A DNA stretch of 64,000 nt, taken from NCBI GenBank assembly GCA_004557505.1, contig SFGZ01000009.1:62001-126000 (forward strand), in the 5' to 3' direction. The notes below the pieces were generated by a model that worked only from the letters and a program-made list of their open reading frames with translations, had not been told where the DNA came from and ran no database searches. Made by a program: the position numbers and the translations under genes. Source of the stretch: Coriobacteriaceae bacterium (GTDB lineage: Bacteria; Actinomycetota; Coriobacteriia; Coriobacteriales; Atopobiaceae). Below are positions 52,149 through 59,773 of this stretch, one piece after another (within the stretch, counting starts at the first letter, position 1; each line of letters starts with the position of its first letter).

Positions 52149-53718
52149 ACATGAACCCCCCGGCGACGTTCTGGGTGAGGAAGCTCGCGATGACGATGAG
52201 GCCGAGGACGAGGAAGTAGAGGGCGGCGCGCGCGACGCAGTTCCAGCCGAGGATGCGCTCGGACACGTCCACGCCGCGCTCCTGCGCGAGGCTCACCACA
52301 AACACGATGACGCAGGCAAGCGCGGCAAACACCAAGAACTGCAGGTCGAGCGTCGCAAGGCCGTCCTCGCGCAGCGTGACGAGAAAGGCGTCAGCGTCAA
52401 AGTTGGTGAAGGTGTTGCGCAGGCAGAGCAGGCTGTCGCCGAAGTCGTAGATGCGGTCGAAGTACCAGCCGATGTTGACCACAACGAAGGTGCGGACGAC
52501 GCAGAACGCGCGGTGGGCGCGCGAGCCCGCGTCCACGCGCAGGGCCTCGTTCGCGCGGCGGAAGGCCGGCGCCAGCAGGTCCGAGAGCGCTATCACGACG
52601 CCGTTGTAGAGGCCCCAGGCCACGTAGTGGGGCTCCGCCCCGTGCCAGAGGCCAACGATCAGGAACACGAGGAGGTTGGCCACGCAGGCGGGAAGGGTGC
52701 GGCCCAGGTGCTCCCCCAGGCGGGAGGCCCTGGCACCGAGCGCCCGCATGGGGCGCGAGACCGCGAACGGGAAGAACACGTAGTCGCGCATCCAGGTGCC
52801 CAGGGTGATGTGCCAGCGGCGCCAGAAGTCCGCGAGACTCACCGAGAAGTACGGGCGGCGGAAGTTCTCGGCCATGTCCACACCGAAGAGCGAGGAGGCC
52901 GCCTCCACCATGTCGATGCCGCCGGAGAAATCGCCGTACTGCTGCGCCGAGTAGAGCAGGATGCCGAAGACCACCACGCTGCCGGGGATACCTGTGGTGA
53001 CGTTTGAGAAGATGGCCTCGATGACCCCCACCAGCATGTTCGCGATAGCGATCTTCTTCAGGGCGCCGTAGCAAAAGCGCAGGATGGCGCGGTCATAGCG
53101 AACCGAGCGGGCCTCGTGGTACTCGAGGAGCTGCGGAGCAAGCTGCTCATAGCGGTTGATGGGCCCCTGGATGACCTGCGGGAACCAGGACACGAAGAGC
53201 AGGTGCTTCGCGAAGTTGCGCTGCGGCTCGAAGCGGCCGTTGTAGGCGTCGACCACGTACGACACCGACTGGAAGGTGTAGAAGGAGATGCCGAGGGGCA
53301 GCAGCAGCCCCAGGCTGGTGGGCGAGGCCGCGGCGCCCACCTCGTAGAGCAGCACGTTCCAGTACTTGAGGTAGGCGAGTATCCCGAAGCAGGCAGCGAG
53401 CGACGCCGCCAGCACCGCCTTGCGGCGCCCGGCCCAGGCGGCCTTCACGGCCCTCCTCGCGGCGCGGTCCGGCGCGGCGGCGCGCTCGGCCCCGCAGCGG
53501 GCGTCCATGCGCGCGAGCGCGAGGGGCGCCGCCCAGGTCACGGCGGCGCAGGCCAGCATGTACGCGAGCGTCTGCCACCTGCCCACCAGGCAGTAGAAGG
53601 CGAGGCTCGCGGCGAGCAGGACGACCCAGGAATAATTGCGCGCAAGACGTCCCACCACGTGGTAAGCAGCAAGAGATGCCATGAGGAACAGCAAGAAATG
53701 CAACGAGAACAGTTCCAA
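52135..53718 (-). CDS. MBOAT acyltransferase, DltB/AlgI-like (paralogue 1), TTG start
   Basis: A 527-residue polytopic protein, the same length as paralogue 2. Motifs: GISFYTFQSVSYVVDAY, FPQVIQGPINRYEQL, DFWRRWHITLGTWMRDYVFF and LWHGAEPHYVAWGLYNG. I chose the TTG at 53718 because the resulting N-terminus (ELFSLHFLLFLMASLAAYHV) aligns with paralogue 2, and GGGAGA precedes it. The longer frame to 53991 would translate the AT-rich repeat element. First gene of the eight-gene operon. Confidence 0.88.
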   Translation of the reverse strand: MELFSLHFLLFLMASLAAYHVVGRLARNYSWVVLLAASLAFYCLVGRWQTLAYMLACAAVTWAAPLALARMDARCGAERAAAPDRAARRAVKAAWAGRRKAVLAASLAACFGILAYLKYWNVLLYEVGAAASPTSLGLLLPLGISFYTFQSVSYVVDAYNGRFEPQRNFAKHLLFVSWFPQVIQGPINRYEQLAPQLLEYHEARSVRYDRAILRFCYGALKKIAIANMLVGVIEAIFSNVTTGIPGSVVVFGILLYSAQQYGDFSGGIDMVEAASSLFGVDMAENFRRPYFSVSLADFWRRWHITLGTWMRDYVFFPFAVSRPMRALGARASRLGEHLGRTLPACVANLLVFLIVGLWHGAEPHYVAWGLYNGVVIALSDLLAPAFRRANEALRVDAGSRAHRAFCVVRTFVVVNIGWYFDRIYDFGDSLLCLRNTFTNFDADAFLVTLREDGLATLDLQFLVFAALACVIVFVVSLAQERGVDVSERILGWNCVARAALYFLVLGLIVIASFLTQNVAGGFMYANF

Positions 53719-53874
53719 GACGCAGTCTCCCGGCTTTCGATACTCTTCGCGCGTACAGATTCGTTCACAGTATCTAACTATCGCCGTATGGCGGGATGTC
53801 CAACACAAGAAACGCGAAACGCGGCCCGATCGCCGCCCCGAAGCGCCCGCAGGCACGGCAAACGGCTTCCCATC

Positions 53875-54123
53875 GCATAAAATGGCTCTACCGAACAGGG
53901 TTGGGGAGGCGCTTGCACAAAAACGCCCCATCGAACATGGCAGGTCGGGCTCCAGCATCAAATACTTAATATTATATGCATTAAAAAGCAATATTTACTT
54001 ATATTATTCAAAATAATACATATTTATTTGAATATTTGATATCGAACCTCAAAGCGCAATGTTCGATAGGGCGTTTTTGTGCAGCGGCTCTCAAAAGCCC
54101 GTTCGATAGGGCGTTTTCGTGTA
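53875..54123. repeat. AT-rich dispersed element with 24-bp inverted ends (copy 2)
   Basis: Arms at 53914-53937 and 54060-54083 pair at 23 of 24 positions and enclose about 120 bases of very AT-rich DNA. Extra half-sites with the ATCGAAC/GTTCGAT core occur before the left arm (CTCTACCGAACAGGG), inside (ATCGAACCTC) and after the right arm (CCCGTTCGATAGGG, 54098 onward). The orientation relative to the downstream minus-strand operon is as in copy 1. It lies between the Dlt-like operon and the divergent ATP-grasp gene and probably houses promoters. Nothing else is recognised in 53719-54318. Confidence 0.75.
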
Positions 54124-54318
54124 CCCGGAAGGCACTCGCTCGCCCAGACGGTGCCAGTTGCGGCCCAAGCTCTCCCCTAAAAACCTCGCGCGCGTTACCA
54201 AAAAGCCCGCTTACAGCCTCTGGCCACCCACCGTTTCGTAGCGCCGCTCTATCATGTGAGGCGGACGCCCACGCCATTCCGACCTTTGCGACCACCCACC
54301 ACGAACAGGGAGGCCAAC

Positions 54319-55593
54319 ATGAACTTCATCTTCATCTCGCCTCAGTTCCCCGAGACTTACTGGCTGTGGTGCGACCGCCTACGCTCGTGCGGTGCCTCGG
54401 TCTACGGCATTGGCGACACCCCCAGCGAGGCCATTTCGGATGAGCTGCTACGCTCTCTCGACGAATACGTCCACGTCGACTCGCTCGAGAACTACGACCA
54501 GGTGTTTCGCACCGTCGCCTACCTATCCTGGAGGCACGGTCACATGGACTGGATCGAGTCGATGAACGAGCACTGGCTGCCGCTCGACGCCCGGCTTCGC
54601 GATGACTTCCACGTCACCACTGGCGCAGGCCTCACAACCATCAACCAATGGCAGTCAAAGGCCCAGATGAAACCGCTTTACGCGGCGGGGAACGTCCCCA
54701 CCGCCCGACAGGTTCGCGTGGGCTCGCTCGACGGCGCTCGCCACGCCGTATGGGAGTGGGGCGGGTTTCCCGCCTTCGCCAAGCCCGAGTACGGCGTGGG
54801 CGCCAGCGGTACCATGCGCATCGACAACGATGACCAGCTCAGGGATCTCGTTGGCCGCTGCTCGTGGCAGGGGGCCGCGCCCTATGTGCTCGAGGAGTTC
54901 GTCCCCGCAAGCGGCATCGCCGCCTACGACGCGATCATCGACCCGTGGGGCAAGCCGGTCTTCGAGAACCAGGAGGAGTTCCCGCCGTCGATGTCCGACG
55001 TCGCGCAGCAGGGCCTTGACCTCTCGTACTACTGCTGCCCCGGCATCGATCCCCGCCTGCGCGACCTGGGCCACGCCGCAGTACACGCCTTTGGGATACG
55101 GGCGCGCTTCATCCACCTGGAGTTCTTCCGCCTCGCCGAGGACCGCGAGGGGCTTGGCCATGCGGGCGACTACGTTGGCCTTGAGGTCAACTGCCGCCCG
55201 GCCGGTGGCTACACACCGGACATGATGAACTTCGCGCACTCGACCGACGTCTATCGCATCTGGGCCGAGATGGTGTGCTTTGGCGAGCGCCGCCTGCACG
55301 ACGCCCACGACAACTGGTTTGCCGTGTACGCGGGTCGACGAGACAGCCACAGCTACGCTCACAGCCACCGCGAGATTCTTGCGCGCTGGGACGGTAGCAT
55401 CATGATGGAGAGGCGTATGCCCGGGGTTCTCTCGGACGACATGGGTAACCACATGTACGTTGCGCGCGTCCGCACCGAGGGGGAGCGCGAGGAGTTCATC
55501 TCCTACGTGCAGCAGCGTGCGCCCGAGGGCCCCTCGGAGGAGGGCGCTGGCAAGGGCAACGCCGGCGAGAACAACGACGCACGGGAAGGGTAG
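54319..55593 (+). CDS. ATP-grasp domain protein (carboxylate-amine ligase type)
   Basis: A 424-residue protein: an N-terminal Rossmann-like domain (NFIFISPQFPETYWLWCDRL) and an ATP-grasp fold with FAKPEYGVGASGTMRIDND near residue 155, VLEEFVPASGIAAYDAIID near 193 and the metal-binding GLEVNCRPAGGYTPDMMN near 290. The last 35 residues are a polar, probably disordered tail. Such ligases join a carboxylate to an amine or thiol via an acyl-phosphate; substrate unknown. Start follows GGGAGG. The GNAT gene follows after 10 bases. Confidence 0.82.
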   Translation: MNFIFISPQFPETYWLWCDRLRSCGASVYGIGDTPSEAISDELLRSLDEYVHVDSLENYDQVFRTVAYLSWRHGHMDWIESMNEHWLPLDARLRDDFHVTTGAGLTTINQWQSKAQMKPLYAAGNVPTARQVRVGSLDGARHAVWEWGGFPAFAKPEYGVGASGTMRIDNDDQLRDLVGRCSWQGAAPYVLEEFVPASGIAAYDAIIDPWGKPVFENQEEFPPSMSDVAQQGLDLSYYCCPGIDPRLRDLGHAAVHAFGIRARFIHLEFFRLAEDREGLGHAGDYVGLEVNCRPAGGYTPDMMNFAHSTDVYRIWAEMVCFGERRLHDAHDNWFAVYAGRRDSHSYAHSHREILARWDGSIMMERRMPGVLSDDMGNHMYVARVRTEGEREEFISYVQQRAPEGPSEEGAGKGNAGENNDAREG

Positions 55594-55603
55594 GCCCACG
55601 TAT

Positions 55604-56083
55604 ATGCAGGTGAGAAGGGCCATCGACGCGGACATCCCAGGGATTGGCAGCTGCCTCTCGCAGGTACTCGAGGTGCATGCCCAGGGGAGGCCGGACCTCT
55701 TTCGCTCCGGAACGCGCAAGTACGGCGATGACGAGCTGCGCGAGATCATCGCGGATGACAGGAGGCCCGTCTTTGTCGCCGTCAACGAGAATGCCGCACC
55801 CGGCGACATCCTGGGCTACGGCTTCTGCATCGTGGAGGACCACGCGCACTCCAACAACCTCCAGCCCATCCGCACCCTCTACGTCGATGACATCTGCGTG
55901 GACGAGGGCGCACGCGGGCATGGCGTGGCCACGGCAATCTACCGGCACATCATTGCCTTCGCGCGCGGAAGCGGGTTTCACAACGTGACCCTCAACGTGT
56001 GGGAGTGCAACCCCGGGGCGCGCAAATTCTACGAAGCGATGGGGATGAGCGTTCAGAAGACCTGCATGGAGCAGGTGCTGTAG
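55604..56083 (+). CDS. GNAT family N-acetyltransferase
   Basis: A 159-residue GNAT domain: RRAIDADIPGIGSCLSQVL at the start, YVDDICVDEGARGHGVATAI (acetyl-CoA pyrophosphate loop R/Q-x-x-G-x-G/A as ARGHGVA) near residue 105, and NVTLNVWECNPGARKFYEAMG (motif B) near 128. Probably co-transcribed with the ATP-grasp gene; substrate not predictable. Confidence 0.87.
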   Translation: MQVRRAIDADIPGIGSCLSQVLEVHAQGRPDLFRSGTRKYGDDELREIIADDRRPVFVAVNENAAPGDILGYGFCIVEDHAHSNNLQPIRTLYVDDICVDEGARGHGVATAIYRHIIAFARGSGFHNVTLNVWECNPGARKFYEAMGMSVQKTCMEQVL

Positions 56084-56223
56084 TCCCGGCGCGCGGCGGC
56101 CCGGCGGGCAAGCCGGCTCGGGAACGCCTCGGGGTCTTTGTATGCCAGACGCAGGTGGAGCGCACTATCTAGCGCTCTCGGCACCAGGGGCGCCAAGGCG
56201 TCCCAGCAACCATGCCGCCAGCA

Positions 56224-57098
56224 TCACGGACGGAATGCACGCGAGAAGGCCCAGTGGCACTGGCCCCATATGACCGCATCCCCGCGGCTGAACCACATGC
56301 CCAACCCGGCCACGGCGTTAAGCGACCCATGGGCGAGCGCGCAAGGCCAAACGCTTCCCGAGCGCTCTCGGAGAAGGCAGAGAAACGTTCCGAACGCCGT
56401 GCAAGAGACGGTCATGGCAATGATGCCCAATACAGGAAATCCCAGGTAATCGCTACCGTAGCTGTATCCCATGGCAATGACCGGCGCATGCCAGACGCCC
56501 CATGCAACCCCAGTGAGGACGGCCGCGCGAGCTCGCGGCATCAGCTCGCTCAGCGCAGGATAGAGAAACCCACGCCACCCCGCCTCCTCGCCAATCGCTA
56601 AGAGCATGTTGAGAAAAGGAGCGAGGATCGCGGAGTAGGCCACTGGGATGGTCAGGAGGACAGGCACTTGGTCGTGGCCAGCGCCCAGCTGAGAACTGGC
56701 TGCGGCTGAGAAGCGCGTGACCTCAGGATCAAAGTTGCTGGGAACCAAAAGGAAGTAGAGCGCGGAGCCCGCCAGCGTGAGGGCTGACGGGACGGCCAGC
56801 GCCAGCAGGTACCAACGCATGCCTCCCTTCAGGCGAGGTCGCCAGCACGCATCGACGTTTGTCTTTCTCGCCACGCGAACAATGGCGGCGGCAGCGAGGG
56901 GCCGAACATCGAGGCGGCAAGCAGAGGGCCCCACATGCCATTCGACTCATCGATGGCCCATCCCGATTGCGCGCCTGCGAGAATCCAGCTCACCCAATCC
57001 AGCGCAAACGCAACTACGAGGAAGAGAACGACGGTCCCCCACGCGGGCCTGACGGGCCCATCCGTATCCACAGCAGCCATAATCCCCATCAGGGCCAT
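56224..57098 (-). pseudogene. CPBP family intramembrane metalloprotease, frameshifted
   Basis: Two overlapping frames each hold part of one protein. The 5' frame has TVVLFLVVAFALDWVSWILAG and NGMWGPLLAASMFGPSL; the 3' frame continues AAAAIVRVARKTNVD and carries the CPBP motifs EEAGWRGFLYP, WGVWHAPVIAMGY and LAHGSLNAVAG. The frame changes within a GCCGCCGCC repeat near 56890-56900; one inserted base would restore a single frame. The start is uncertain (57098 or one of two ATGs just after). CPBP proteases process prenylated or bacteriocin-related proteins in some bacteria. Confidence 0.72.
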
Positions 57099-57432
57099 AC
57101 CGGCGGCGCGCGCCGGGCATCTTACCCGCGGAATCGCCGGAGCGGCCAGGGACGTGGCCGGGCACGCCTCTCGTAGCATACCGAATGCGCGACAGGCCGA
57201 CAATTCCCAGCCCAGCATCATGCTATACCCCGTGACCGCTTACGACGCCGAGCGCCCAGCGCACCTGCCGCTGGGCCGCAGTCCCACGTCAGACGACGTT
57301 TCCACCGGCTGTCCCGCGAGCGCTTTGGCGCGTCTCCCCGCGCAGGCGCGAGCCGGGCGCGGCGCACACGGCTCGCGCGGCACGGCTATCATGAAAGCCC
57401 ACGCTGGTGATGTCGCTTGCAGGAGGCATACG
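57099..57432. other. Intergenic region, nothing recognised
   Basis: 334 bases between the broken CPBP gene and the cupin gene (divergent). GC-rich, no gene, no clear hairpin with a T tract. The ribosome site AGGAGG of the cupin gene is at its right end. Confidence 0.4.
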
Positions 57433-57912
57433 ATGATTGAGGGTGGGCACGGTTCGGGCGCGGAAAATACCTTGCGGCCCAGTGCCTATGCACGGCACGT
57501 TATTGACGAGCTTGGCCTGGCCCCGCATCCCGAGGGCGGGTGGTATCGTCGCACGTGGCAGTCGGCGCTGCCGGTGGGCGACGGCGGGAACAGGCCGCTT
57601 GCGTCGTGCATCTACTTCCTGCTGCCAGCGGGTGACGCCAGCGCATGGCACGTTGTCGATGCGGACGAGCTGTGGCTCTGGCATGGTCCCGGCGCAGTAA
57701 CGCTCGAGCTGGGCGGCACCGGCGAGCGACCCGACAAGGGCGGCGCACGGCGCGTCACGCTACATGTGGGCGAGCGCGATGCCTGCGGCGAGCTGGTCGT
57801 TCCCGCTGGGGTTTGGCAGCGCACGGTTCCCTCCAGCGAGGACGCGCTGGTCTCCTGCGTGATGAGCCCGGGCTTCACCTTTGCGGGCTTCAGGCTGGCC
57901 GGACGGGACTAG
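57433..57912 (+). CDS. DUF985 cupin-fold protein
   Basis: A 159-residue protein of the DUF985 family of RmlC-like cupins: LGLAPHPEGGWYRRTWQS near residue 29, ASCIYFLLPAGDASAWHVVD near 57, DELWLWHGPGAV, LVVPAGVWQRTVPS near 120, and a final CVMSPGFTFAGFRLA. Ligand or reaction unknown. The ATG at 57433 has AGGAGG; an in-frame ATG at 57391 is less likely. The FNR-type regulator follows after 9 bases. Confidence 0.82.
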   Translation: MIEGGHGSGAENTLRPSAYARHVIDELGLAPHPEGGWYRRTWQSALPVGDGGNRPLASCIYFLLPAGDASAWHVVDADELWLWHGPGAVTLELGGTGERPDKGGARRVTLHVGERDACGELVVPAGVWQRTVPSSEDALVSCVMSPGFTFAGFRLAGRD

Positions 57913-57921
57913 GGGGCATTG

Positions 57922-58635
57922 GTGACACGCGAGGATGGCATATCTTGCCGGCAGTGCGATGACTGCGGCTTCAAGGCGGCAAACGGAACCTGCGTGAGCA
58001 GGATTCGCCTGTTCGCGGGCCTGCCTAATGACGCGAAGCACGACCTTCTCACCCGTTCCACGCGCTCCACCCACCGGCGCGGCGACATCCTCGTACACGA
58101 GGGCGACCCCATCGACTCGGTTCTCATCGTGCGGTCGGGCCGGATAAAGACCTTCCGCATCGATCCCGATGGCGTGGAGTACGTGCTCGACGTGCTGCAT
58201 GACGGGCAGGCAATCTGGCATGGGATGTTCCTCGAAGACAACGTCTATCACTACTCCGTAGGGTGCCTTACCCGCGTTGAGCTGTGCTCCATCCACCGTA
58301 CGGACTTCGAGGCCATGCTCGCGGAGCACCCCGACGCCGCCATGGGGCTCATCCGCATGGTGTGTACCGAGCTGGACGACGCGGAGGAGAAGGCCATGAT
58401 GCTCGGGATTCGCGACCCACGGCGGCGCGTGGCGCAGTACCTGCTCCTTCGCGACGAGCGTTGCATGGGCACGGAGATTCACCTGGGGCTGGAGGACATC
58501 GCAGCCTCGGTGGGCCTGCGTCCCGAAACCGTCTCTCGCGCGATATCCTCGTTGAGCAGGGAAGGCCTGGTCGAGCGCCTGGGCCGCGGACGGCTGCGCC
58601 TACTTGACCGCGACAGGATGCGCAACCTGCACTGA
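57922..58635 (+). CDS. Crp/Fnr family regulator, FNR-like with N-terminal cysteine cluster
   Basis: A 237-residue protein. An N-terminal cysteine group (CRQCDDC at residues 9-15 and a fourth Cys at 24) resembles the Fe-S binding region of FNR. A cyclic-nucleotide-type beta roll spans about residues 30-140. The C-terminal winged helix has LEDIAASVGLRPETVSRAIS, whose recognition helix contains E-T-x-S-R, as in FNR proteins that read TTGAT half-sites. I prefer the GTG at 57922 (AGGGGGC upstream) over the TTG at 57919. It is upstream of pflA-pflB, whose leader carries a matching box. Confidence 0.86.
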   Translation: MTREDGISCRQCDDCGFKAANGTCVSRIRLFAGLPNDAKHDLLTRSTRSTHRRGDILVHEGDPIDSVLIVRSGRIKTFRIDPDGVEYVLDVLHDGQAIWHGMFLEDNVYHYSVGCLTRVELCSIHRTDFEAMLAEHPDAAMGLIRMVCTELDDAEEKAMMLGIRDPRRRVAQYLLLRDERCMGTEIHLGLEDIAASVGLRPETVSRAISSLSREGLVERLGRGRLRLLDRDRMRNLH

Positions 58636-58728
58636 CGAAGCGCCCCGCGTGGACCAAACCCACATCTTAAGTAAGGCGCCATGCATCTCTGGTGCCACCA
58701 AACGTCCCATCAGCGCGCGCGGCGGACA

Positions 58729-58811
58729 TCGAACCGTCCCTCGTTGCACATTTCCATCCTCGTCTGCGTCGAGCCGCCCCTCGGTCAGTCGTGTAACGAG
58801 GGACGGTTCGA
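58729..58811. repeat. 17-bp perfect inverted repeat
   Basis: TCGAACCGTCCCTCGTT (58729-58745) and AACGAGGGACGGTTCGA (58795-58811) around a 49-base loop, in the regulator-pflA gap. No T tract follows. REP-like or a structured leader. Confidence 0.6.
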
Positions 58812-58896
58812 CGCACGTCCGGGGATGCTTCGGGAGCCTTCCAAAGCATCCGGTGGTGTAAGGGGAGTACACATATATCCCGTATTTTCTTCTTGC

Positions 58897-58910
58897 TTGA
58901 TTTCAGTCAA
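58897..58910 (+). promoter_or_regulatory. FNR-type operator upstream of pflA
   Basis: TTGAT-TTCA-GTCAA, matching the FNR consensus TTGAT-N4-ATCAA at nine of ten conserved positions. It lies about 100 bases before pflA in a locally AT-rich stretch and next to the FNR-type regulator gene. Control of pfl by oxygen or redox state is the natural reading. Confidence 0.7.
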
Positions 58911-59008
58911 GGAACCCACGACCCCTCGTCGCTAGATTTGAGCATGGACATAGCAGAAGGGCAGTTAAAGGGCAGCGATGCCCCCGAGCATCAGGATGGA
59001 GGAGAGCC

Positions 59009-59755
59009 ATGCAGGGACGTGTCCACTCGACGGAGTCATTTGGCTCGGCGGACGGCCCGGGCGTGCGCTTCATCGTCTTCCTCCAAGGCTGCCCCATGCG
59101 CTGCCGCTACTGCCACAACCCCGATACCTGGGCGCTCGACCGCGGCACCCTCATGACGTCGGCCGAGCTGCTCGACCAGGCAGAGCGCTATCGCGGCTAC
59201 TGGGGCCGCGAGGGTGGCATCACGGTCTCGGGCGGCGAGGCCCTGCTCCAGCCGGACTTTGTGGCAGAGCTCTTCGAGGGCGCCCACGCCCGTGGCATCA
59301 ACACCTGCCTGGACACCTCGCTTGCGCCGTTCACCCGCAGTCAGCCCTTCTACCAGGCATGGGAGCGCGTCATGGCGGCCTGCGACCTGGTGCTTGCCGA
59401 CATCAAGCACATCGATGCGCACGGGCACCGCGCCCTCACGGGCCACCCCAACGACAACATCCTCGATGCCCTGCGCTGGCTCTCCGACGCCGGCGTTCCG
59501 GCGTGGATCCGCCACGTGCTGGTCCCCGGCATAACCGACGATGACAAGTACCTCCGCCGCACCGCGGACTTCATCAAGACCCTTTCGAACGTCCGTCGCG
59601 TCGAGGTGCTCCCCTACCACAGCCTGGGCGTCTACAAGTGGGACGAGCTCGACATCCCCTACACGCTTCGCGACGCTCGGCCGCCAAGCAAGGAACGTGT
59701 GGAAAACGCGGAACGAATCCTCGGCGCAGCCGTGTCGGGGCTTCCGCAGGCATAG
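59009..59755 (+). CDS. pflA: Pyruvate formate-lyase-activating enzyme PflA
   Basis: A 248-residue radical-SAM enzyme that installs the glycyl radical on PflB. Cluster motif CPMRCRYC near residue 28 (CxxxCxxC), the PflA opening GRVHSTESFGSADGPGVRFI, GGITVSGGEALLQPDF near 68, DLVLADIKHID near 130, and VEVLPYHSLGVYKWDEL near 198. It precedes pflB by 18 bases; in many bacteria the activase lies downstream instead. Confidence 0.94.
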   Translation: MQGRVHSTESFGSADGPGVRFIVFLQGCPMRCRYCHNPDTWALDRGTLMTSAELLDQAERYRGYWGREGGITVSGGEALLQPDFVAELFEGAHARGINTCLDTSLAPFTRSQPFYQAWERVMAACDLVLADIKHIDAHGHRALTGHPNDNILDALRWLSDAGVPAWIRHVLVPGITDDDKYLRRTADFIKTLSNVRRVEVLPYHSLGVYKWDELDIPYTLRDARPPSKERVENAERILGAAVSGLPQA

Positions 59756-59773
59756 CAACTACAGGAGGAACGC

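Noticed and set aside
52135..53991. Longer MBOAT 1 frame starting at 53991
   Set aside because: The extra 91 codons translate the AT-rich repeat and its flank, with no membrane or MBOAT character. The TTG at 53718 aligns with the paralogue start and has a ribosome site.
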